Shown here in pieces: positions 54,184-62,940 of a DNA stretch of 64,000 bases; position 1 is the stretch's first letter; the number at the start of each line of letters is the position of its first letter. The position numbers were made by a program, and so were the translations under genes. Source of the DNA: a bacterium (GTDB lineage Bacteria > Cyanobacteriota > Vampirovibrionia > Obscuribacterales > Obscuribacteraceae); the NCBI GenBank assembly GCA_016124935.1, contig WGMS01000004.1:1-64000 (forward strand), read 5' to 3'. The notes beneath the pieces are model-generated. The model ran no database searches. It had not been told where the DNA came from and worked only from the letters and a program-made list of their open reading frames with translations.

Positions 54184-56883
54184 TTGAAGCGATACTATGT
54201 AGCGGCGGCTCTTTCTCTGTTACTCACCAGCCTGCCCGCCCACGCGGACAACCCTCTGATCCCCGAGAATCTCCTGGGCAAATACTACGAAGGGGTCTCC
54301 TATTTCAAAGCCGGAGACCTGGACCGCGCCATAAAAGCCTTTCGGCAGGTCGTTTTGAGCTGTCCGCGGGACGCTCTGGCTAGACTTAGCTATGCTGCCG
54401 CCTTGCATCAAAACGGCGACATCGAGGACGCCATAGCAGAATATCGAAGAGCCATAGCCCTCAGACCAGGCGATGCTTTCGCCAGGGAGAGCCTGGGTCT
54501 GCTTCTGCAAGGTCAGGGCCAGCTTGATGAGGCGCTCCACCAGTACAATGAAGCGATCAAACTGAGACCGGATGTTCCATTACTTAGATTGAACTTCGGC
54601 ATTGCCTTGCGAGTCAGAGGACAGCAGGACGCCGCCATACAACAGTTAAAGCAGGTGATCGCCACCTATCCGGACCACCTGAAAGCACGTTCACACCTGG
54701 GTGCCGCCTATCAAGACAAAGGCGACTACCAGGCTGCCGTAGCGCAATACGACAAAATTCTGGCTTTCCAACCGGACAACTTCTCTATTCAATACAACAT
54801 GGCAAACTGCTTGCTGCATTTGAAGCGGTATAAAGAGGCGATCGCAGCTTTTCAACAGGCTATCAAGATCGACAATAGCGTACCGGATACCCACGCGCTG
54901 CTGGCCTCGGCTTACACAAGCCAGGGTGATTTCGCCAGAGCAGCCGACGAGCTGAAAACAGCTATCTCGCTGAAAGGAGATAAGTACGAATGGCATTCTC
55001 AGCTTGGTGACGTACAGACGAAGCTAAAAGAATACGACGGGGCGATAGCCAACTATGAAACCGCCCAGAAACTGAATCCCCAGGATTCGGAGAGCGGCTA
55101 CAGCCTGGGCTACCTCTACCAGCTCACTGGCAATTTGGACAAGGCAGAGAATCAGTTCGAGCATGTGCTGCGCATCGATCGCAATAACTCGAACGCTCAC
55201 TACAACCTGGGTATCATTAAACAACGGCAGAAAAACTTTCTGGCTTCGGACAAAGAGTTTTCCGAAGCTCTCAAGCTGAATCCTAAAGACGGACAGGCGT
55301 TAATTAACCTGGGTCGAAACGCTCTACTACAAGACAAATATGATCAGGCAGCATCCTACTATCGTCAAGGTATTACGGTTGAGCCCCAGGATGCCTCTGC
55401 CTATCAAGAATTAGGCTCCGCTCTTTTGAAACTCAAAGATTATCCCGGCGCACGCTCCGCTCTGGAATCGGCACTGAATCTGGCACCATACGACCGGAAA
55501 ACCCTGGTTGCTCTTGTGGAGCTGTACGAAGCAGAAGGGCGTCCGCAACAGGCGGAAGTGACTCTTCGCAAGCTACTTGCCACCAGTCCGGATGACACGA
55601 AGCTGATATCGATGTTAGCCAGTAACCTGGAACTACAAGGCAAATACGATGAAGCCACACTGCTCTATCAAAAAATCATCGTGATCAATCCTCGTTCGCA
55701 CGAGGCATACAACGACCTCGGTCTTGCTCTGCAAAGACGTAACGACCTGTCGAGCGCCATGGCGCAGTATCGTAAAGCCTTAGAGATAAAGCCGGATTTC
55801 GTACAGGCCCACATAAACCTGGGCAACGTTTACCTGAACATGGAAAACTATAACGACGCCGCAAAAGAATACAACACCGCCATCGAGCTTAAGCCGGAAG
55901 ATGCGCTTGCTCACTACAATCTCGGTCTGGTAATGTCCAGACTGAATGACTATGAAGGAGCGCTCAAGTCTTATCGTCGCGCTGTCACTCTGGCGCCGAA
56001 TTATGGCAATGCCTATTATGCCATGGCGCTTCTATATCAGGCCGGCAACAACCTTGAGGATGCGTCGGAAGCCTTCGAAAAATATTTGAGCGTCGAGCCG
56101 AGCGGAAACTATGCCAACCAGGCACGAGAAGCCCTGGCGCGCCTGAGAAATCCGCTCGATCCCAACATCCCGACCGCCACCGAAACCGGTAATGGCGCGG
56201 ATACAGGCAACAGGATGGATTCAGGCGAAACAGCAAACTCCGGCACGGGGGTAACTGTCGACGCCACGAACGGAACAGCTGAATCGAACGGAAGCGCTGC
56301 CGGTGGCAGCTACCAGACCACTACCAGCGGCACCACCACCGAAGCGGATCTAGCAGCCGAACAGGGCAATACGGTTTCGGAAATCTCTTCAGAGACGGCT
56401 ACCGGTCAGGCTCCGACACCAGAAGTTAGATCTACCCCGGCGATGCCTTATACTCAACAACAGGATCCAGTAGCGACCCAACAACCGCCTGTGGCACCAA
56501 CTTATACCCAGCAGCAGGCTCCGGTCGCAAACCAGCAACCACCGGTAGCACCGACTTATACCCAGCAGCAGGCTCCGGTCGCAAATCAGCAACCACAAGT
56601 AGCACCGACTTATACCCAGCAGCAGGCTCCGGTCGCAAATCAGCAACCACCGGTAGCACCGCAGTATATTCAACAACAGGTTCAACAACAAACTCAGCAG
56701 CAGCCAGTGACAGTCCAGCAACAGATACAGCAGCCACCCGTGGCAGTCCAACAACCTGCCGCCACCTCAGGTGGTAGTGATGTTCCGCCCTTGAGAAAGT
56801 CCGAGCCGATTGATACCAATTCGGTTCAGCAGCTCTTGAGACCGGCGATAAATAACCCGCCCTCCGGCTCTGGCACGCTCTAG
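54184..56883 (+). CDS. Large exported TPR protein with Pro/Gln repeat tail
   Basis: This gene encodes 900 residues from TTG 54184. I choose it because a ribosome site (GGGGGAC) lies seven bases before and a signal peptide (KRYYVAAALSLLLTSLPAHA) follows directly; the listed ORF goes 81 codons further upstream. About 17 TPRs extend to residue 660, for example AIKAFRQVVLSCPRDALARLSYA and KEYNTAIELKPEDALAHYNLG. The C-terminal 240 residues are low complexity and contain three tandem 18-residue repeats (APTYTQQQAPVANQQPPV; 54 bases each). Likely a periplasmic or surface scaffold. An intrinsic terminator follows. Confidence 0.88.
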   Translation: MKRYYVAAALSLLLTSLPAHADNPLIPENLLGKYYEGVSYFKAGDLDRAIKAFRQVVLSCPRDALARLSYAAALHQNGDIEDAIAEYRRAIALRPGDAFARESLGLLLQGQGQLDEALHQYNEAIKLRPDVPLLRLNFGIALRVRGQQDAAIQQLKQVIATYPDHLKARSHLGAAYQDKGDYQAAVAQYDKILAFQPDNFSIQYNMANCLLHLKRYKEAIAAFQQAIKIDNSVPDTHALLASAYTSQGDFARAADELKTAISLKGDKYEWHSQLGDVQTKLKEYDGAIANYETAQKLNPQDSESGYSLGYLYQLTGNLDKAENQFEHVLRIDRNNSNAHYNLGIIKQRQKNFLASDKEFSEALKLNPKDGQALINLGRNALLQDKYDQAASYYRQGITVEPQDASAYQELGSALLKLKDYPGARSALESALNLAPYDRKTLVALVELYEAEGRPQQAEVTLRKLLATSPDDTKLISMLASNLELQGKYDEATLLYQKIIVINPRSHEAYNDLGLALQRRNDLSSAMAQYRKALEIKPDFVQAHINLGNVYLNMENYNDAAKEYNTAIELKPEDALAHYNLGLVMSRLNDYEGALKSYRRAVTLAPNYGNAYYAMALLYQAGNNLEDASEAFEKYLSVEPSGNYANQAREALARLRNPLDPNIPTATETGNGADTGNRMDSGETANSGTGVTVDATNGTAESNGSAAGGSYQTTTSGTTTEADLAAEQGNTVSEISSETATGQAPTPEVRSTPAMPYTQQQDPVATQQPPVAPTYTQQQAPVANQQPPVAPTYTQQQAPVANQQPQVAPTYTQQQAPVANQQPPVAPQYIQQQVQQQTQQQPVTVQQQIQQPPVAVQQPAATSGGSDVPPLRKSEPIDTNSVQQLLRPAINNPPSGSGTL
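56490..56668 (+). repeat. Tandem 54-base repeat within the TPR gene
   Basis: The unit encoding APTYTQQQAPVANQQPPV (54 bases) is present about three times with few base changes, then a diverged partial copy. Such arrays expand and contract by slippage and keep the reading frame. Confidence 0.9.
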
Positions 56884-56906
56884 TCCAGTTAGAGACCGGC
56901 TTTGAA

Positions 56907-56940
56907 ATCGAGCGGCGACTGACGTCGCCTCGATATTTTT
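56907..56940 (+). terminator. Intrinsic terminator after the TPR gene
   Basis: ATCGAG/CTCGAT and GCGAC/GTCGC form an 11-base-pair stem with a two-base bulge and loop TGAC, then ATTTTT. A second stem, TAAGTCAG/CTGACTTA (56946-56965), follows. Confidence 0.85.
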
Positions 56941-57025
56941 CTAACTAAGTCAGTTGACTGACTTAACTTTTAGAACGCATTTTAGCGAGATGCAAAAAAG
57001 TTCCAAACTAAATTTCGTAATCCCG

Positions 57026-60000
57026 CTACCCGCCTTTAAACGCTTTTATATCGCTGTCATTAGGCAGCAAAATCATCGTACCCGCCGGCAGAACATTCAC
57101 ATGTTCTTGCCTGTAGACGTCATAAACCTGCTTGAACAAAGGTTTGTTGATTTCATAAATCAATGAAGCCAATGACTCATCACTTAATTGAGCCACCGCA
57201 ATAAACTCCGCGGTCTCGCCCTCTTTGACAATGTACCATTTGCGGGCTTCATCGGACGCACTACCGCCGCCAGAACCAGATTGTCCTGTCCTGGAATAAG
57301 ATTCGCTCAACCAGTTCGAGGTCTGTGAGTCTCCCGCTCCCCTCGCAGTCTGCTTCTCACTAGACAGTTCTCCACCGGCGCGCTCGAGAGAATCCGCAGA
57401 TACCACCGCGCCAAAAGCTTTGATAGCATCCTCTGACTTGTCAGCCTGAAAACTTATGGCAGTATGCCTGGCAGAACTGCCGAAAGCCAGCATCTGCTGG
57501 GAGCTATTGCTGCGGGCTATTTTGTAGGTACCTGACTCAGTAATCTCCGGCGTGAAAGAACGTCTCGGGGTAGCAGATCTGAGCCCCGCCAGCACATCTC
57601 GAATAGAGGCGCCTTTTGCCTGGTTCATGCCCAGATAAATTGGTATCAAATGAGCACCATCAACTACTCGGGCGCCGTCGAGCATTCTATCCACTCCGCG
57701 CAAGCTGCTGACCTTGAGATAACCCTTCTGATACAGTTCTCGTAAAATAGTTCGAGCTTCTCGCTGCTCCGGAGTCAACTTCACTCTCTCGACATCGACT
57801 CTTGCTCTGGCGCTGTCTGCTTCACCTCTGGTGACCTTACCGGTTAGCAAATCGGCATCCAGCGGAGTTTGACCAGAGCGCCGTTCAACCTGATTGCGAC
57901 CGACACCGGTATCAGATGAAGCGAGACCGCCTTTGGGAGTTTTAATCGGGTTGACATTGCCACCATCGAGCATAATCTTGCCCGGCTCGCTGCTTCTAGT
58001 GGTCATGGTCATATCAGAAGTCAACTTACTGCCTGCGGCGGCATCGCCTTTGTAAGTCATTTTTATACTCGGCAGCTTGCCTTCGTAGGCGTCCTTACTC
58101 TCTTTGAGAGAGCCCGATGCAGATTCGATTCTGCCGCTTGCTTTTCGCTCTGCACCTGCCGAATCCTGCCCTGCCTTTGAGCCGGGCGATGACGCTGACG
58201 CTCTGGAGTCTCCGACTCCACCTGCATTTGGAGAGGCTTTGCTGTCCACCAGACGAGAATCAAGTCCGACACCGGAACCAGCATCGGCTCTGACGCTCAC
58301 GGTCTTGGTACCAGCATCGGCTTTGACCCCGCCGACCTTAGCACCAACATCAGTTCGAACTGTTTCAGTATTAACTCCGCCGTCCGTTCTGACTGTTCCT
58401 GTTTTGACGCCGCCTTCGGTTCGAACCGTTCCGGTTCTGACACCACTATCCGATCTCACAGTTCCAGTTTTGACACCACTATCGGTTTTAACCGTTGCTG
58501 TATCTCCAGCAAGGGCTGCGATCATTCCCGTACCACGGCGAGCACCACCTCTTCTACCGTCTCCTACCGAAACATTCGTTCCAACCAAAGACTTTCCTGT
58601 CCGGAGTACACCGTTAACATCGAACCAGGCTTTCAAGGCGCCCCAGTCTACTGGCTGCACAAGAACCGAGGCAGGAATCACTCTGGCATCGGCACCGGCT
58701 GTGCTTCCTGGAGGAAGCTTTGTGTTTGCGGAGCGAACCTCCGTCGGGCTAAGATCTACAGACTTGCGGTCGGCCGTTCTAAGGTCGCCTGCCCGAAAGT
58801 CGCCCGTTCTTCTATCACCCGCTCTATGGTCGACTGTCCGATAGTCGCCCGTTCTTCTATCACCCGCTCCAAGGTCGCCTGTCCGATAGCCGCCCGTTCT
58901 TCTATCACCCACTCTATGGTCGACTCTATCAGTAGCGACACCGGATTCAACACCAGCTGCCTTACCCTTTTGCAATCCACGAACCAGTGTTACTTTTGAT
59001 TCCGGCAGCAGAGTGCTGAAACTCTTAGAGATCGAGCGAGCGTTGCTCTCAAGACTCCTTGTGCTCTCTGTACCAGACGCCTTTCCGTTTTTGCCGTCGA
59101 CAACTTTACTGTCAGAGACTTTAGCGTCCCCGGCTTTAGTCGCGCCAACGCGCCTGTCACCACTTCGGACTGCGTCGCCTCTTGAGCCTTCACCTCTTAC
59201 GCCTTTAGCTTCGCCGCCTTTGACCTTTGCACCTTCTGCTCCGGCTCCATCACCTTTGCCCTTTCCGATGGGCCACTTGACCTTGAATTCCGGCAGCTTC
59301 AGACCAGGGAAGGAAGCATAGTCAGTAAGACCCGCACCAGCTCCGCCCTCGGCTCTCGCGCCTCTACCTTTACCACCGGATGCGGCATCACCTTTTCTGG
59401 AATCCACCTGACCTTTAGATCCGCCTTCGAACCTTCCAGATTTACTAACCGCAGTAGAATTAGGCTCTCCCCGAATTTCTCCTTTGCGAATCTCGCCCTT
59501 TCGGATCTCTCCTTTATCGGCAGCGCCGGGCTCACCAGCACTCTTTCCTTTGGCTTTGGGCGACTTATCCCCAAAGAATATTCGGTCGGTCTCTTTGATG
59601 ACTCTATCTACACGCACTCTTTCCTTGGGATCAAGGATTGTTATGGGATCACCAAACTTGCCTTTCCCCGTCTGGAACGGTCTACCCTTGGAGCCCTGCG
59701 TCGCCTTATCTCCATCAAGAAATCGACTGACGCGCTTGCCCTGTTGGCTGGCATAAAGAGGGCTGTTCTTGCCGTCCCAGACCAGAATCTCTTTGCCATC
59801 CAGCTCGATTCGCCTGCCCGGACCATCACCTTTTCCATCACCTCGAACATCAGATCCGGTGGCTGATTTGATGCCAGCTTTGTCACCGCCATGAACGCGG
59901 TCGCCACCAGAGACATGGTCTATCAACTCGCCAGAGCGAACTTTGCCTGTTGCATCCTGAACTTCGCCGGTCAGCGTGTGGCCACCTTTAACGGGTGATT

Positions 60001-61300
60001 CACCGTGCGCACCGTCCATCCGGCCTGCACCAAAAGACTTATCCTGAGCTGTTCTGGTCTCTCCGAGGGGTTCAACCAGGGCACGGTTCCCGCCTTTCAC
60101 ATCGTGCCCCGCTCCGACATCAGCGCTGCCACCCTTCGATGCACCAGGCGCAACACCCTGCCTGGAGGTCTCATTATGCGGCAAATTGGAACCCGGTTCT
60201 ACTACGCCGGTTATCTGCCTGTCTCTTGCAGAAATCGCGCCGGACAACTCGCCTGGCATGCCAGGTTGGACTTCGCCACCTTTACCGTGGAGTTCTGCGA
60301 CTCTAGCCTGGAGAGGCGATTTCGCCGCAACATCGCCAAATGGAGAATGCCCAGAAGCATTATCCACCGGGACTTTCTGCGCGATATCGACGCGCTGTTC
60401 ATTTGACTGAATAGCGCTGCCCTGCAACATAACAGGATTGCCGGGTTTCGCGTCACCTACGAGCTTCGCTCCCTCGCTCTGGGGGACAACTCGCGCATCT
60501 CTGGGCTGCAAATCTGCCTTGTATCCTGTGTCTTGCTTTCCAGCCAGATCAGCCATGGCGGCTGGGTCCGGTCTGACTGCCGCATCTGGCTTCGATATCG
60601 CGTTCGGTCCAACACTCGGTCCAACACTCGGTCCAACATTTGCATCCGAACGCCCGGAGACATCAGGTCGAGCTGCTACATCCGATCTAACCGCTGTATC
60701 CAGCCGAGCACCTGCATCTGGACTGAGTTTTCCATCCGGACGAACAGAAGCATCGGCTGCAGCTCTGTAGATATCTGCTTTCACTGGCGAAGTCGGGTTC
60801 TCTACCTGCCCGCCTGGCTGTCCTTCTTTGACCGGCGCAACCGGTTTTCCATCAGGCGAACCATCGCGATTTAGTACAGCAGTAGCCGCTTTAGGCTGCT
60901 CTACCGGAACACCGCGATCAGCCGCACCAGGTTGAACAGCATTCGGTCGGGTCTCTCCGGTAGGTCCAATTCCAGGAGTCTTGCCTTGTTCTCGAAGATC
61001 GCGTGCCACTTCAGCAGGAGATCTGTACTCATTGCGTTGTATTTCAGCCGCTCTAGCATGATCAGCAGGCGCCGAATCCTTAATCCCAGTGGGCTTATCA
61101 CCTACGCCAGAGCCATCTCGAGAAGCTTTGGAATCCGCGGTGCCATCTTTAGCCAATCCAGAACGATCAGAAACGCCCTGACCGGGTTTACCAAAAGCCT
61201 CTAATGTTCCGCTACGCTCGAAAAATCCTCTATCTTTCTCGGCATTGCGAACGACTAGGTTATTGTTCTCACTTTCGCTGGGTAGAATTGAATCACTCAT
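57026..61300 (-). CDS. Very large low-complexity protein with C-terminal LysM-like domain
   Basis: This 1424-residue protein is rich in Gly, Asp, Arg, Lys, Ala and Ser, with few hydrophobic residues before residue 1150. There is no signal peptide at the N-terminus (SDSILPSESENNNLVVRNAEK). Internal tandem repeats include an 11-residue VRTDGGVKTGT type and a 15-residue RTGDYRTVDHRAGDR type. A compact C-terminal segment (KWYIVKEGETAEFIAVAQL...NVLPAGTMILLP) reads like a LysM domain that binds peptidoglycan or chitin. The bulk is probably disordered. A surface or cell-wall-associated protein exported by another route is possible; the antisense ORFs such as 58104-58844 are shadows. Confidence 0.8.
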   Translation of the reverse strand: MSDSILPSESENNNLVVRNAEKDRGFFERSGTLEAFGKPGQGVSDRSGLAKDGTADSKASRDGSGVGDKPTGIKDSAPADHARAAEIQRNEYRSPAEVARDLREQGKTPGIGPTGETRPNAVQPGAADRGVPVEQPKAATAVLNRDGSPDGKPVAPVKEGQPGGQVENPTSPVKADIYRAAADASVRPDGKLSPDAGARLDTAVRSDVAARPDVSGRSDANVGPSVGPSVGPNAISKPDAAVRPDPAAMADLAGKQDTGYKADLQPRDARVVPQSEGAKLVGDAKPGNPVMLQGSAIQSNEQRVDIAQKVPVDNASGHSPFGDVAAKSPLQARVAELHGKGGEVQPGMPGELSGAISARDRQITGVVEPGSNLPHNETSRQGVAPGASKGGSADVGAGHDVKGGNRALVEPLGETRTAQDKSFGAGRMDGAHGESPVKGGHTLTGEVQDATGKVRSGELIDHVSGGDRVHGGDKAGIKSATGSDVRGDGKGDGPGRRIELDGKEILVWDGKNSPLYASQQGKRVSRFLDGDKATQGSKGRPFQTGKGKFGDPITILDPKERVRVDRVIKETDRIFFGDKSPKAKGKSAGEPGAADKGEIRKGEIRKGEIRGEPNSTAVSKSGRFEGGSKGQVDSRKGDAASGGKGRGARAEGGAGAGLTDYASFPGLKLPEFKVKWPIGKGKGDGAGAEGAKVKGGEAKGVRGEGSRGDAVRSGDRRVGATKAGDAKVSDSKVVDGKNGKASGTESTRSLESNARSISKSFSTLLPESKVTLVRGLQKGKAAGVESGVATDRVDHRVGDRRTGGYRTGDLGAGDRRTGDYRTVDHRAGDRRTGDFRAGDLRTADRKSVDLSPTEVRSANTKLPPGSTAGADARVIPASVLVQPVDWGALKAWFDVNGVLRTGKSLVGTNVSVGDGRRGGARRGTGMIAALAGDTATVKTDSGVKTGTVRSDSGVRTGTVRTEGGVKTGTVRTDGGVNTETVRTDVGAKVGGVKADAGTKTVSVRADAGSGVGLDSRLVDSKASPNAGGVGDSRASASSPGSKAGQDSAGAERKASGRIESASGSLKESKDAYEGKLPSIKMTYKGDAAAGSKLTSDMTMTTRSSEPGKIMLDGGNVNPIKTPKGGLASSDTGVGRNQVERRSGQTPLDADLLTGKVTRGEADSARARVDVERVKLTPEQREARTILRELYQKGYLKVSSLRGVDRMLDGARVVDGAHLIPIYLGMNQAKGASIRDVLAGLRSATPRRSFTPEITESGTYKIARSNSSQQMLAFGSSARHTAISFQADKSEDAIKAFGAVVSADSLERAGGELSSEKQTARGAGDSQTSNWLSESYSRTGQSGSGGGSASDEARKWYIVKEGETAEFIAVAQLSDESLASLIYEINKPLFKQVYDVYRQEHVNVLPAGTMILLPNDSDIKAFKGG
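58345..58490 (-). repeat. 33-base tandem repeats
   Basis: About five copies encode GVKTGTVRTDG-type 11-residue units within the LysM-like gene. Copies differ by a few bases. Confidence 0.85.
58786..58926 (-). repeat. 45-base tandem repeats
   Basis: The sequence CGCCCGTTCTTCTATCACCC occurs at 58801, 58846 and 58891, exactly 45 bases apart. It encodes 15-residue RTGDYRTVDHRAGDR units. Confidence 0.92.
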
Positions 61301-61357
61301 ATCAGAAGGTTTGTTCAGAGTCGTATGTATTGACTATGCCCCGAATACAGCCTCCTC

Positions 61358-62059
61358 TCACTTCGCGTTCTTCGAGTATTGCTGATACAAAGCCAAATCT
61401 CTATCGGCTCTCTTACGGTCACCGAGTTTGGAATAAGCAGCGCTTCTCTTCTTATAGAAGTCTGCCTCCTCAGGCTCTAGTTCGATCGCCTTGGTTAAGC
61501 TTCCAACACTTTCACTAACCTTGCCCAGCTCAAATTCTGCATATCCCTTTGCCAACCAAGCCATACTTTCTGTAGGATCGATTTGAATGGCTTTGTTCGC
61601 GTCGGAGTATGCACCACTGTATTTTCGCAATGCGAGCGCGGCCAAAGAACGGCCGATGTAGCTCTCCGGGCTTTTGTCACCCCGCAATATCGCTGAATTG
61701 TAATCATCAATAGCCTCCGTAAATCTCCTTGCAGCCCTGTAGGCCCTGCCTCTAGCAACCCAAAAGTCCGCCTCTTTGGGATTATGCTTGATTGCTAATG
61801 AATACTGCTGAATTGCATTCTCTGGCTCATGCAGCCACTCGAAAAGCTGCCCTTTAGAACAATAAAAGTCTGCCATCGGACCCTTCTCTTCGATTTTCTG
61901 ATCGATCTTGGTTACCCACTTTCGAAGCAACACTGGGTCAGATTTAGCATTAGGCCATGGCAAAGACTCAGAGAATGCCGAAGGAGGAAAGACAATTGAT
62001 GACAGCAGGAAGCACAGAGAAATCAGTGCTAGTGCCAGGTTTTGCAATCGTCTTTTCAT
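61358..62059 (-). CDS. Exported TPR protein
   Basis: This 233-residue protein has a signal peptide (RRLQNLALALISLCFLLSSIV) and about four TPRs: EPENAIQQYSLAIKHNPKEADFWV, RRFTEAIDDYNSAILRGDK, RKYSGAYSDANKAIQIDPTESMAW and GKVSESVGSLTKAIELEPEEADFY. The ATG follows AACCTTGAGG, a weak ribosome site. It lies 57 bases upstream of the large LysM-like gene on the same strand and may be cotranscribed with it, which would suit a role in placing that protein; this is inference. Confidence 0.87.
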   Translation of the reverse strand: MKRRLQNLALALISLCFLLSSIVFPPSAFSESLPWPNAKSDPVLLRKWVTKIDQKIEEKGPMADFYCSKGQLFEWLHEPENAIQQYSLAIKHNPKEADFWVARGRAYRAARRFTEAIDDYNSAILRGDKSPESYIGRSLAALALRKYSGAYSDANKAIQIDPTESMAWLAKGYAEFELGKVSESVGSLTKAIELEPEEADFYKKRSAAYSKLGDRKRADRDLALYQQYSKNAK

Positions 62060-62930
62060 AGAAACCTCAAGGTTGGAGAAGGCAGCAACTTCAGTGATAC
62101 GGCGACTTTACGATTTTACCGCAGATACCCGGGAGCGACAGGAAGCCTTTGCTATAGTGCAATCGGGGCAAATTTATCCGTCTATATTGCTGATCGAAAA
62201 GCCCGAACTCAATGGTAATTGCACGCATACAGCCCCGTTGACCTATCAATAAATCCGGCTAATAGTGAACTTTCCAGCCTTGTGTCAAGGTCACCACAGC
62301 ATAAGTCTCTACCTACCTACCTACCTACCTACCTACCTACCTACCTACCTACGGGCCGACAAACAGAACTAACCGACGATGGGAAACAAAGGCAGTTCCA
62401 ATGCTGGAAGAATGACTCAGCCCCAGTAAGAAGTGGCGGAAACCTGGTGAAACGTTGAAAACAGTGGGTAAATGCGGACAAAAAGCAGGGAACGACTTGA
62501 TGCTTCTGCCGAAATCATATTTTTAGACCGTCTCAGATTCTGCCGATGGACACCTGTCTCGAGAAGAATTTCGCTCAAAAATAGCCAGCCAGGTAAAGCG
62601 GTTTATTAACTCTGCTTGACCCCGAAAACGCTTGCTATAAGCTCGTCTGCAAAACGGAAAATCCCGGAAAACCCACTTTTACATTTCTTTGTAAATTAAG
62701 TTTTTTCGGAGGCATTTTTTCAAAAAGACATAGGTGCCTAGCGGATTCGCAAGGACTAATCAGTACCCCAAAATAGGACGCCGCACCACTAGTGCCAGAG
62801 CGAATCACCTTCTCCATGCCAGCCCGAGCGCTTCTGCCTCGCTCAGCCAGCCCGAGCGAATCACCTTCTCCATGCCAGCCCGAGCGCTTCTGCCGCGTTC
62901 TGCCAACCCGAGCGAATCACCTTCTCCCGA
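62060..62930. other. Intergenic region with repeats before recG
   Basis: This 871-base stretch has no convincing gene. ORFs 62219-62458 and 62635-62817 depend on the repeats and lack ribosome sites. It contains a (CTAC)11 microsatellite and a set of imperfect tandem repeats adjoining the recG stop. Confidence 0.6.
62309..62352. repeat. (CTAC)11 tetranucleotide microsatellite
   Basis: Forty-four bases of perfect CTAC repeats. As four is not a multiple of three, changes in copy number would shift any reading frame or promoter spacing. Confidence 0.97.
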
Positions 62931-62940
62931 TTAGCCCGAG
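62800..62940. repeat. Imperfect 56-base tandem repeats at the recG 3' end
   Basis: The unit starting CGAGCGAATCACCTTCTCC and containing CCCGAGCGCTTCTGCC is repeated about two and a half times. The sequence over the recG stop (CCCGAGCGCATCACTTCTGC) is a related copy, so the array may have grown from the gene end. Confidence 0.85.

Noticed and set aside
53891-54187. 98-residue ORF and the 81-codon upstream extension of the TPR gene
   Set aside because: No ribosome site; the signal peptide and ribosome site at 54184 fix the real start.
58104-58844. 246-residue plus-strand ORF rich in Pro, Val and Thr
   Set aside because: Antisense shadow of the low-complexity repeats in the LysM-like gene; repeat DNA keeps several frames open.
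62219-62458. 79-residue ORF with LPTY repeats
   Set aside because: Created by the (CTAC)n microsatellite; no ribosome site and no plausible protein outside it.
62635-62817. 60-residue minus-strand ORF beginning EKVIRSG
   Set aside because: Its start copies the recG 3' end through the tandem repeats; the rest has no coding features.
62060-62930. Repeats at 62.3-62.9 kb as a CRISPR array or transposon end
   Set aside because: No regular repeat-spacer pattern, no terminal inverted repeats and no transposase.
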